Source: Pempheris klunzingeri (lineage: Eukaryota; Chordata; Actinopteri; Acropomatiformes; Pempheridae). Taken from it: a DNA stretch of 64,000 nucleotides. Both the position numbers and the translations under genes were made by a program. Below, in pieces: positions 11,001-20,247 of the stretch (position 1 is its first letter; each line of letters begins with the position of its first letter). Where the stretch lies: assembly GCF_042242105.1 (NCBI RefSeq), contig NC_092013.1:8140118-8204117 (forward strand). Reading direction: 5' to 3'. A model generated the notes under the pieces. That model did no database searches. It was not told the DNA's origin and was given only the letters and a program-made list of their open reading frames with translations.

Positions 11001-13227
11001 GTCCTGGACAGATCCAGAGCAGCAGCCTGCCATGGGAACACTTGTCTCACTGACCTCCTCGCACACTTGGCTGCAAGCAAGCCAAATGAAGCTTCACTCA
11101 AAGTGGGCGTGGTTGGTAAGTAGAGCCCCCCCAGACCAAACTGCATTGGTTCCTCCTTTTTGACAAAGTGACTTTGTTTGACGTTGTTTTATGTCAGTTG
11201 TGGATTTGGTCGATGCATTGAACTCTATGGATTCTGGTTGTGTTCATTTTTTAAAAATGTGTTCAACGTTGATGAAATCTCTCTCTCTTACGCCCAGGTT
11301 TTCCTAATGTGGGGAAGAGCAGTGTCGTCAACAGTATGAAGGGAATCCTGGCGTGCAATGCGGGTGTCAAGAGAGGCATCACAAAGTAAGTGACAAATAA
11401 GCATAAAAACACTAGTGTTAAACAAAGTATGTCCTTTTCGCGACATTTAAAGCAAAGGCAGAATTGGTAATGATGGCTACATTCCATTTAGGTGAGCTGG
11501 GCTCTCTGGTATTGTGTATGTCTACCCACTAACAGCTCTGGGACACGATGGATTTTTGTAGCCTATCCCCATAGTTAAATGTTGCCTGTTGCCACCCTCT
11601 CAGATCCATGCAGGAGGTGCACATCTTGAAGAATTTGAAGCTCATGGACAGCCCAGGAATCGTGGCGTCGCCATCCAACCCACCAGCCTCTATGGCTCTG
11701 AGGAGCGTGCAGTTGGAGGAGGGCGAGGAGAACATACTGGAGGCTGTCAGGACTCTGCTCAAACAGTGTGACAAGACACAGGTAAGAGGAGTTCCCATCA
11801 CAGGAGGGATGTACTGGTCAGATGGATTTCAGGGGTTGTCTTGTAAAACTGGAGTGATTTGAAAAATTTCAGGTCATCTGCTCTCATTGTTTCAGATCAT
11901 GCTTCAGTACAATGTCCCAGACTTCAGAAACTCCCTGGAGTTTTTATCCTTGTTCGCCAAAAAGCGTGGATATCTGCAGAAGGGTGGAGTCCCTAACACC
12001 GAGCAGGCAGCCACTGCTTTCCTTGCTGATTGGACAGGGTGAGTGTTTGGATTTTCCTTTTTTTAAAGATGAGAGAACGGCGGCTGTAATGCAGCAGTGT
12101 GGAAATGAGGACAAAAACGCTATTCTGGATTTCACAATGAAGACTTCTAATCCAACTCTGATCTCAACACTGTGCCGTGATACCTGCAAATATGTAAAAT
12201 CGATTACAGAGTACTGTGTCTTACTTGATCTCACACAAGTCCGTGTCTCCTCAGAGCCAAGATGAGCTACTTCTGTAAAGCACAGGAGAACCACAGCCTC
12301 CCGGCCTACATGTCTGCTGCCGTGGTCGCTGAGATGCAGAGCGGCTGGGATCTGAACCACCTGAAAACGGGCAACAAGGAAACTCTGAATGGTACGGGTT
12401 TATTTTGGTGAAGCCCTTATTGTTCTTAAAGTAGCTCTGAAGATCAATTAGCTGTATCGGCTAGCTCTCTTCAGAACGGGTGTAAAGAGCCTTACAGTGG
12501 GCTGTTGACTGTCAAAGCGCTCTGGCTACCAAAAGAACATAATTTCTGTCAGTGTTGCTAACAACAACTTGTGCTTTTTTTTAGGTGTTAAATTCCCGAA
12601 CCAGGCCAGCAGCATATGTTTCATCTCAAAAGGTCCGACTGCAGGCCTGCTGAATGTCAGCGACTTCTCCGAAGAAAAACCTGCCGCCGCGGTTGCAGAG
12701 AGAGAAGCAGAGCAGAATGACGAGAACAATGAGGTAACTTACAGATGAAGATTTATTAGTCTATTTTGGAAAACTGACGGACAATACAGCTGCTTCAAAT
12801 AATGCTGGCAGTCCAGTCTCCTGGAAATGAGGACAAAAATTCAAGTCTCGATTTGTTTATGAAGACTTCTAATCCAACTCTGATCCTGCTGCCTGGACCT
12901 CCTTTTTTTATTTGAAGTGACACTGTATCTTGAGGATTGTTTCAACATCTGTTCTTATTGCAGCCTGAACAAACAGCTCAGATTGCAAATGAGGCGGAAG
13001 AACCCAACGAACAGAAGGCACCACTCAAAAGTAAGTTATGCTTTAAAAAAAAAAATCCTTCCATTAGTAAAATCTACATATGTTGGGCCTTATTTTCACA
13101 TCTCACAACCCTCACTTGTCTTCCAGAAGAAACGGGCCATGTGCAGTTCCAGTCTGTCCCCATTGACATCAGCCTCTCCACAGCCACAACAGATGACGCC
13201 TATGACTTCAGCACAGACTTTAAATGA
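8013..13227 (+). CDS. gnl3: Nucleostemin, guanine nucleotide-binding protein-like 3 (15 exons)
   Basis: Nucleolar GTPase of the circularly permuted YlqF/YawG class, which supports ribosome biogenesis and proliferation. Exons: 8013-8025, 8246-8304, 8476-8616, 9211-9330, 9416-9499, 9592-9727, 9830-9933, 10965-11115, 11298-11385, 11604-11781, 11896-12038, 12255-12391, 12585-12733, 12964-13030, 13127-13227. All phases join to about 556 residues (human is 549). The N terminus is strongly basic (nucleolar localisation type). GTPase motifs come in permuted order: DARDP (about 152-156), NKID (182-185), GFPNVGKSS (270-278) and DSPG (314-317). The acidic tail ends [10 protein letters not shown], as in the family. 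The exon 3 donor is unusual (AAG then GTTCAT) but is the only one that keeps frame into exon 4. Introns host snoRNAs. The 3' neighbour GLT8D1 is convergent. Confidence 0.97.
8731..9121. mobile_element. Inverted-repeat (MITE-like hairpin) element in GNL3 intron 3
   Basis: The left part (about 8741-8790: AGGAAACTTTGCCACAG, then GGTAAATGTAGTCAACT) reappears as reverse complement at about 9036-9105 (AGTTAACTACATTTACC, then CTGTGGCAAGGTTTCCC). The arms are imperfect and enclose about 240 bases. Outside the arms the matching continues weakly (AAAGTCTTAAAAGG against TTTTTTAAATGCTTT). This is the layout of a short nonautonomous DNA element. The ends are not defined precisely and no target-site duplication was identified. 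Confidence 0.6.
9934..10964 (+). other. GNL3 intron 7 (1.03 kb)
   Basis: The longest GNL3 intron. It is AT-rich apart from one box C/D-like structure (10657-10717), and no coding exon is seen. Confidence 0.7.
10657..10717 (+). ncRNA. Candidate box C/D snoRNA in GNL3 intron 7
   Basis: A 5-bp terminal stem (CAAAC 10657-10661 with GTTTG 10713-10717) encloses a C-box-like TGATGA (10665-10670, preceded by C instead of a purine) and a D box CTGA (10705-10708). A C'-like CGATGTA lies in between. This is the correct order and spacing for a short intronic box C/D snoRNA, and the host gene carries snoRNAs in other vertebrates (SNORD19, SNORD69). I could not match its guide stretch to rRNA, so its identity is open. 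Confidence 0.35.
12095..12172 (+). ncRNA. snord19: Box C/D snoRNA, SNORD19 type, copy 1 (GNL3 intron 11)
   Basis: Directs 2'-O-methylation of rRNA. A terminal stem CAGTGT(GG)/(CA)ACACTG surrounds a C box (AATGAGGA, variant) and a D box CTGA at 12158-12161. The eight bases before the D box, ATCCAACT, are complementary to AGTTGGAT in 18S rRNA. The fifth base upstream of the D box pairs with the G of AGTTG, which corresponds to human 18S G683, the site assigned to SNORD19. An internal ATGAAGA serves as the C' box. GNL3 is the known mammalian host of SNORD19, which supports the assignment. Confidence 0.85.
12433..12542 (+). ncRNA. Candidate H/ACA snoRNA in GNL3 intron 12
   Basis: The 193-base intron folds by eye into two hairpins and an ACA tail. 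Hairpin 1 has an outer stem TCTGAAGA (12436-12443) with TCTTCAGA (12468-12475), an internal loop of 5 and 4 bases and an inner stem TAGC/GCTA. Hairpin 2 has outer AGAGC (12486-12490) with GCTCT (12519-12523), an internal loop and inner ACAGT/ACTGT. An ACA follows at 12537-12539, three bases before the proposed end. The hinge TAAAGA fits ANANNA only with one mismatch. The layout matches H/ACA guides of pseudouridylation, but the target is unknown and the fold was not computed. Confidence 0.4.
12811..12898 (+). ncRNA. snord19b: Box C/D snoRNA, SNORD19 type, copy 2 (GNL3 intron 13)
   Basis: A second copy of the intron 11 snoRNA. Both share the C-box region GGAAATGAGGACAAAAA and an identical 27-base segment (12137-12163 in copy 1, 12859-12885 here) that holds the C' box, the guide ATCCAACT and the D box CTGA (12880-12883). 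The middle differs, and the outer stem here is GTCCAG/CTGGAC. The guide predicts the same 18S rRNA G683 target. Mammalian GNL3 also carries two such copies (SNORD19 and SNORD19B). Confidence 0.82.
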
Positions 13228-14915
13228 AGTTCACCTTCACACCGTTTCTAAACTAGTGCCTGTGGACACGCAGACCTGCATTTGTCAACATACATGAACA
13301 TGCTGACGTGCAGAATCAGTCTGAAAGGTGCTGCCCAGTTGAGTGGTTTCAGGCTAGTCTGTGTTTTACCATCCTTGTTTGAATCTGCACGACAGTGGGA
13401 CAGGATCCACACAAGGACTAACCTTCATCGTTGGCACCATTTTTCAGTTGATAAAGCCATTGAACTTTGCCTAGAACTAATCCATGCCCAGGAGGTGGAC
13501 GCTTTTAAGTGGTTATGTGTATATGTCCACTGACTTCTCCCAGATGTCAGTGAAAGCTCACCGGTCCAGAGGTCACTTGTAATACTGTGTTCATGCAGAA
13601 CTCTGTAAATAGACGACATACTATAAATGTAATAAATCCTCTACAAAGTCTAAACCTGTTACTTTGTGTCCTCTACATCCCTTTATAGTATAATGGAAAA
13701 CAGGAGACATTCTTGGAAATGTCAAATACCAGTTTCATTCCAGATAGTTGGAAGAAAGTCACACAACTTAAATGATAAATACTTATTTAATGTACTATAC
13801 AAAAGATGATATATTTACACCAAGAGGATGAATACTTTTCAGTGTGTATAAAAATCCTGACAGGGATAAAAGCATGAGAAACTTATGCAAATGTTCTTCA
13901 GTTTCTGCAGAGGTGCAGTTTAGTGGTCTGCATATAAAGTCATTAAAAAACCACACTAACAGCTGAGCAGGAGACGGGACGGTGTTGAATTAGTGTTCAT
14001 TTATGGCACAGATGGTAAGTGGGACAACAAAACAAGTGGCAACTCACCCTCAAATTGACTGCAATTAACTATAGTTCCACTGGATTAACAATTCATGTTT
14101 GTCAATTCAGAAAAACAGAGTTATAGAGGTGAGTGAGTTAAACAGCATTTTCTGTCTGATGGTGAAGGAGATGCTGGATTAAACACAGACCTCTGTTAAT
14201 TTCCACAGGAAGCTTTGAATTGAGGTAACCTCATCAGGCGTCTGCATGGCTAATAAGAGTCAGACTGCACTGACAACTGGAGGGGAGCGAGTCTGAACCA
14301 CTTAAACTGTGGTGTGGACTGTAATACACTGTTCTAGGCGAGGTCACTATGAACTGCTTTAATATGCAAATAAAGTATGTAAGCATTAAGCTGCATGTAA
14401 ACATACCTCCTTCCATCATGTTGAGGATGAATTAATTGTACATACTTGTCTTGACACGTTACTGCTGACTGGGAATGTTGCATACCTCTGTAGTGAGGTC
14501 ATACCTTTCAAATTCAACACGTCTTAAGTTCAGGATGACATGCTGCTGTAATTATTGGGAGGAAAACCATCTAAGCTTCTTTAGTGAAACAATCCGCTTT
14601 CAACAGTTTATCAGAATGTTTTGCAAAGCACAAGTCAAAACAATCTCAGGGGCACTGAGTTTCTGGACTGAAAAAATTAAATATTAGCCCCAAGCAATAA
14701 TAAGACACACAGGATGTAGAATAAAGGTCAGTTCTCTGTGTTCAAGGGAATGTGAGAGTACACAGGTCTACGTGTGCAGAGGGTCACAGAACTCAAGTCC
14801 AGGGCTGGCAAGTGGAAAGGCCTGACTTAATTCCTGAGGTATCGCGAGGTGTGGTCCTGCTGGGACAGGGCTGGCTTGGCGGGTCAAAAGTTCCTGCAAA
14901 CCACATTTTCTCACC
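13228..14915. other. 3' regions of GNL3 and GLT8D1 (convergent)
   Basis: No further gene seen. The GNL3 3' untranslated region probably runs to about 13650, since an AATAAA hexamer lies at 13631-13636. Below 14915 is the 3' untranslated region of GLT8D1 on the other strand; its polyadenylation site was not fixed. Confidence 0.6.
13631..13636 (+). terminator. GNL3 polyadenylation signal AATAAA
   Basis: Canonical hexamer 404 bases after the GNL3 stop codon, followed within 30 bases by a T/G-rich stretch (CTGTTACTTTGTGTCC), as expected for a cleavage site. Confidence 0.6.
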
Positions 14916-17539
14916 CTATTTGTCCCCAGTGTGTCTTCGCACAGGATGGAACTTTCCTGTGGGGTCTGGAATGAACCACTTGTCCCACACATCAGAAAAG
15001 GAGGAAGTTCTCCCCCACGGCTTATAGTGTCCATTCCAGTGGAGGAGTTTGGCAGCTTTCACGAACTGTGCTGAGTAGCGGTTTCCAGCACCTGTAGTGC
15101 CTGGAAAAACACCACCATAATTTAAATGTACAGCATGTCATACTGGCTATTGTATTGCATACCTTGTGATAATGTAATACAAAAATATGTCACCAAAAAT
15201 ACTTGTTAATTAAAAATTATTTTGGTAGTTAAATTGAATAGATATTTGTACAACAGGAGGATGACCTCAAAAAGTCTGTTAAAAGGAACAGTGCAACATT
15301 TTGAGAAGACTCCAGGCCAAATGTTGAACCATTCCTTTAAAAACTCTATAAAAAGCTTCTCAGAATACCCCTGCTACACAAGTATTTGATATATATTAAC
15401 ATGTTCAGCTTCAGGTGAATATTTATCATATGCAGATATGCGTTTATAGAGTTTAAAGTGTCACAAAAACCTCCCAGAGAAGTAATAATTAATTGTTCAG
15501 GACTGTCTGTGTGTTAAATCAGTTGGATTTGAAAACTCTACTCTGGTTTCCTATCAGCGACTAAGCAGAACTTACCGAGGTGCCTGACGTGCCACATTGG
15601 GTCGATGGCGGAGTGACGTTTGTAGAAAACAATGAGAAGTGGGGGGGTGACGATGCTCTCTGCCAGTGTCTTGCTGTACAGATCCTCCCTTTGGAAGTCA
15701 ACAAATTCAGATTAATACAAATGGAGTGCACGAGATTACAGTTTACTTAAATGAATGTAAGATGGTAAAAATATAGATTTTTGCCTTCAGTTTGTGTATA
15801 TTTAGAAGGAAAGACTGCCTCATATTCAACCATCTTTTCACCAGTGTGAGTAACAGACCGCGTGTTGAGTTCCATCCAGTGCTCCAGCTGCTGGGTGATG
15901 TTCTGGTTCCTCCACTCGGTCAGGTTGGCGATGATGACCCCGGGGTTGAAGGAGCATGTGTTGGCTCTCATCCCCAGTTTCTTTATAGCCTCCTTCTTGA
16001 AGTCCAGGAAACCTATATAGTTATTCTATTGGTAAAAAAAATCACTATTTAATCATGTGTCACCATATTCAGAAAGAAACAGTCCACATCATGATACCTC
16101 TAAAATAGTCTGCTCACGCAAAGATATACCCACCTGGTTCCCAGCCCCTCGAATGATGCCCTTAGCAGAGGCCGAATCACAGTCATCTGAAAAGGCAGCA
16201 GCGTGTCCTAGTTTGAGGTTGGTCTCGTAAAGCTCCTGAATGTCTCCTGAGATCCAACAGAACAAGCACTGGGAGTTAATATGTGAAATGGTGCATGGAA
16301 AATGATTTTTCTGAATGTCAAATAGTTGTAAAATAGTCTTTGTTAAGTTTATGGCTATGGTAATTCCCTTCCCTTTATAGTGATGTCTCACCTTGTACAA
16401 TGACATCATCATCCAAACAGATAGCTTTCTCCGCCTCGGGTATGTATAAAGGTAGATAAAACCTGGCAAAAGTCAGCTGAGGAATAGACCATTGAAGCAC
16501 AGTTGGCAAGAGACAAACTTAAGTAAACAGTAGCATGAATGTTTATTCTGGTGATTAAACATTAAGTTGACTCACAGGATTTACAGCATCCAGCTTCTGC
16601 GGATCTTTAGATATCTTCCCATTGAGGAGCTCAGGCTTGAAAATAACTATCTTATATTTCATGTTTTTTAGCCTTGTCTTACTAAGCCACACTCTGTTGG
16701 TAAAAACAGAGAAAAGAACATGTCAGATAACGATTACTACAATCAAATATGATTAATGTTTCTCAAATTCATCCTATCTTTGTATCAATATGCACAAGGC
16801 AATGAAATGGCATGCATGATGTAGCGAGACAGGCTTTGTTTTCTTACTCGAGGTGATCCACTGTGTCATTTAGGGTCACTATTGTGAAGACGACATTGGC
16901 TTTACTGTTCTGGTAGACACTGTTCATGGCAGCAACAACAGCACCGAGTCTTTTCTCAGCAGCAGCGATGACGACGGGGATCTCCTCTCCTTTCCTCACG
17001 GACTCCAGTTTGAGGTCTGGAGACAACTCGGATTCAAAGGGGAGGATCATCCCTGCATCTGTATGAAGACATGTTTTTATATTAATGCACAGCAGAGTTT
17101 CTCTGATGAGGTGTTCACAGTGCTCCAGATATTCTAAGGCACAGAGCAGCTGACAATGTGCTGTAAAGCACAAAGATAAACAGACCTGGGTTCTCCTTGT
17201 GTAAAAAGTCACTGAGGTTGAGGAGGTTTCGTTGAACTATGATCAGGAAGGCCACAGCCAGCAGCACAAGGATGACCACGTTTACTGAAAGACACAGTGA
17301 AGAGCTGATATTAACAATAACTGAGGTCCACAAGGTGTGTGAGTGTGAGAACCGTGAAAGCCACAAACTAGATGGGAAGCATTGTTGGATGTAAAATGCA
17401 CTCAATTTTAGTCCTCCATCAGTTTCTATTAATTGTTTTCCATCCACACTGCACTAAGTTGACATCACAAACGACATGTTTCAGAGATCCAAATAAGAAA
17501 CAGCTTCATCCAAACGGACTCACCTCTCCTTAGTGTCAT
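14916..17539 (-). CDS. glt8d1: Glycosyltransferase 8 domain-containing protein 1 (9 exons)
   Basis: Predicted Golgi-type II membrane glycosyltransferase of family GT8; its natural substrate is not firmly known. Exons on the minus strand: 17524-17539, 17186-17284, 16848-17058, 16576-16693, 16392-16476, 16134-16246, 15859-16025, 15576-15688, 14916-15100, giving about 368 residues (human 371). A single membrane segment (VNVVILVLLAVAFLII) follows a five-residue cytosolic end. The catalytic domain starts near EEIPVVIAAAEKRLGA, and the metal-binding DXD motif is in CLDDDVIVQ (about 170-172). The blocks RGAGNQ, CSFNPGV and KLLHWNGHYKPWG are typical of the family, and an N-glycosylation site (NIT) is in exon 7. 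The frame is open and all splice phases join. The start is a short first exon (MTLRR), and the gene is head to head with SPCS1. Confidence 0.96.
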
Positions 17540-18285
17540 GGCAGCGACTTCATTCGTCCCTCCAGCAGATGAAAATGAACAATAAAAGCAGGTTTTAAAA
17601 AACCTCAAAGTTGACCTGAGTGTAGCCTAAGATGTATTAGCTGGCTAGCTAATGAGGACTGAGGTGACCCCGAATTACTGCAGCAGCGTATAAACACACA
17701 GCAGGGACCGTCAGAAAACTTGTTGCTTTTAACGGCGTGTTTCTGTGCTTTAATCTAAAATATGTACAGCGCAGGCGAAGTCAGCTCTAAAAAATAAAAT
17801 CCCAGTGGGACAGCAAAAGTAATTTCACGTTGGAGCCAAACTGCCAACTCAACATCAACAAGTTTATACACTATCACAATCGCACGTAGTAATAGATGCC
17901 CTTGTATTTGCCTGATTCTAAAATTACATCTGCTTAAAAAAATAAATACAATAGATAATTATTATTATATTTTAGTACGTACAGCTGATTAAATATATGA
18001 AGATACAATGTTAAAAAATTGTGTTTAAAATATAATCTCAAAAAGTAGCCGGACATATTGACGGGCAGTTATTTAGTCAGGCAAAGCTTTCCAAATCCCA
18101 TTTAGCAACAGCGTGTAGCAACTTTTGCGGATCCTTGTTATTTATGTGTGAAGCAGAGCGGCTACCTCAACTCATAACACTCCGGAAGGGTCCTTCATAA
18201 TACGACGTTTCTTTTTCAAACCGGAAGTCAAACTGCTTCGGAAATTTCTGTCCCTCTATGCTTGTTGCCCACCTCAAGCGTAAAG
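17540..18285. promoter_or_regulatory. Shared (bidirectional) promoter region of GLT8D1 and SPCS1
   Basis: The two start codons are 746 bases apart and diverge. Near SPCS1 are ETS-type motifs: CCGGAAG at about 18183 and CCGGAAGT at 18221-18228, common in TATA-less housekeeping promoters. The middle (about 17930-18030) is AT-rich. No other gene is seen. One shared regulatory region is inferred from the distance; two separate core promoters are possible. Confidence 0.55.
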
Positions 18286-19310
18286 ATGCTCTCTTTTTTC
18301 AAGTCCATTCCCACGCACATGGTAAGAGATGATTATCGTATTCGATTTGTATAGTCGTGCTTGCCCTTCATTCAAGCGTTAATTCCTAACGAAAGCTAAA
18401 CTACCGTTACATTGGTAACAGCTGCTAGCTAACGCTAACATGTAGCAGAGTCAGATATACAACATGTATGGCTACATGTGAAATACAAAGTTAACCCAAG
18501 TCACCAGGCGTTATTTATTTGCTACTATTTCGTCTGTATCTCTCGCGATATTTAACCTGCTCTTAATATTAATGTAACTGTAAACAAAGCGATCAGGCAA
18601 CAACACAAGCTCCACCAGCTACCTTTCACGCTCAGGTGGCCCCGCAGTACCCTCCTCACCTTAATATGTACTGAACTTGACTTTGTGTTATTAATGTGGC
18701 CTACATGGTGTCTCTCCGTGTTTTGTGTTGCAGGATTATAAAGGCCAGAAGTTGGCTGAACAGATTTTCCAAGGAATTATACTCATCTCAGCGGTAAATG
18801 ACCATAACACGTGCAAACCAGCAATCCAATTTTTTTTTTTTACCTGCATTCAGGTTCACTTATATCATTTGTGTGTTCCTTCCAGGTGATTGGATTCGTG
18901 TATGGTCTGATCATTGAACAGTTTGGGTGGACAGTGTACATAGTCTTAGCTGGTTTTGCTGTGTCCTGTGTGGTAAGTTTGTCATTATTATTATTTATAT
19001 TTGCTTTGTATTTTTGTCTGCTTTATTCATGGGGAAAGGAACTGTTTATAGATAAATTTTAATTAACTGGGGGTTCACTTGTCTGTTAACACAAGACAAA
19101 GCTGTTAACAATGTAAAGGCTTTGTATTTGAAGCATAAACAGCCATCATTGCATCATTTATTCTGTATCTTTCCTTGACTGTAGTTGACCCTGCCTCCAT
19201 GGCCCATGTACAGACAGAATCCTCTGTCCTGGCAGCCACTCATACCAGAGACCAGCGGGGAGTCCAGCCAAAAACCTCAGGAAAGTCTCAAGAAGAAAAA
19301 GCACAAATAA
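18286..19310 (+). CDS. spcs1: Signal peptidase complex subunit 1 (4 exons)
   Basis: Small noncatalytic subunit of the ER signal peptidase complex, which trims signal peptides from secretory proteins. Exons: 18286-18321, 18734-18793, 18886-18972, 19185-19310, giving 102 residues, the same length as the human protein. The sequence begins [20 protein letters not shown] and has two membrane segments (about 24-41, [18 protein letters not shown], and about 46-65, [18 protein letters not shown]) joined by a short luminal turn, then a cytosolic tail [11 protein letters not shown] ending in KKKKHK. Phases are all zero at the junctions, so exons correspond to whole codons. It diverges from GLT8D1 and converges on NEK4, as in human. 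Confidence 0.97.
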
Positions 19311-20247
19311 CTCAGACTGAACCCCGCCTGGCTGTGAATACATCCTTTTTATATTGGAAATGATTTAGAATTTTTGTCTCACGGTTCACATTTGAAGCAT
19401 TTGGGGAAAAAACTTGATACTGTGCTCGTCAAGAAAAATACTTGTGACCAAATAATAAACATCCGATACTGTATGTTTTATGAATGAGATGTTTCATTTG
19501 TATTTAGAATTGTCTTTATTTCTGTAGGACTTACTGAGCACAAAGTTGCATTTATTTAGTGTTTTATTGTGGACCTCAACATAATAGAAGATAAACAAAT
19601 AAAATTAATTTACAATTTATTAGAAACAATTCAAACATTGGTATCTACAGTATATCTACATTATTCTGTGGTTAAGAAAATACAGTACAGCAGCAGAAGT
19701 GAGATCTATTCAAAAGATACAGAACAGGTAAAACAATTGTTGAAGTTCTGTCCTACATTATAAATAAACAAATGACTATACACTACAGAATGTAGAAAGA
19801 CAGGGAGTGCTTTCACATGACTCAAAAACTTTGCATAGGTATCCTGAAAATGACTAATAACGAATTCTGTTTGAAGAATGTAATATAAAAAAAATAGAAA
19901 ATGCTTTACACAATTATCTACATAAGATAGTTCGCATGAGGGCAGCTGTTCTGTGGCAATTCCATAACAAAACCTACCAGAATAAAAGATCATTTGCATG
20001 CAGACAGGTGGAACAAAATGGCACCGCCAAACAAGCACACCATCTTTAGGCAGGAAACAAATGTATCTTTGTGAACTATATTGACCAGTGTTCACTTAAA
20101 TACAAGTTTTCTATTTGAAAACAAACATTTCTCCCAAAGACAAAGTCTCATGTTACACCAGATCTGTCAAGATGCCTGCGTCTTGTGAATGTCTCACAAG
20201 TGAGGTCATGAAAATGCAAATGCTCCCATATACACACAGCGTTTCTT
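19311..20247. other. 3' regions of SPCS1 and NEK4 (convergent)
   Basis: No gene seen. An AATAAA at 19454-19459 lies 144 bases after the SPCS1 stop and probably ends that transcript. TTTATT motifs near 19550-19620 (AATAAA on the minus strand) are possible ends for NEK4. Confidence 0.6.
19454..19459 (+). terminator. SPCS1 polyadenylation signal AATAAA
   Basis: Canonical hexamer in the expected place after the SPCS1 stop, followed by a T/G-rich stretch. Confidence 0.6.

Noticed and set aside
11298-11603. ATGATGG-like C box in GNL3 intron 9
   Set aside because: No matching D box or terminal stem could be found.
11944-12360. 138-codon minus-strand frame
   Set aside because: Antisense shadow of GNL3 exons 11 and 12 and the snoRNA between them; GNL3 on the other strand explains the conserved parts.
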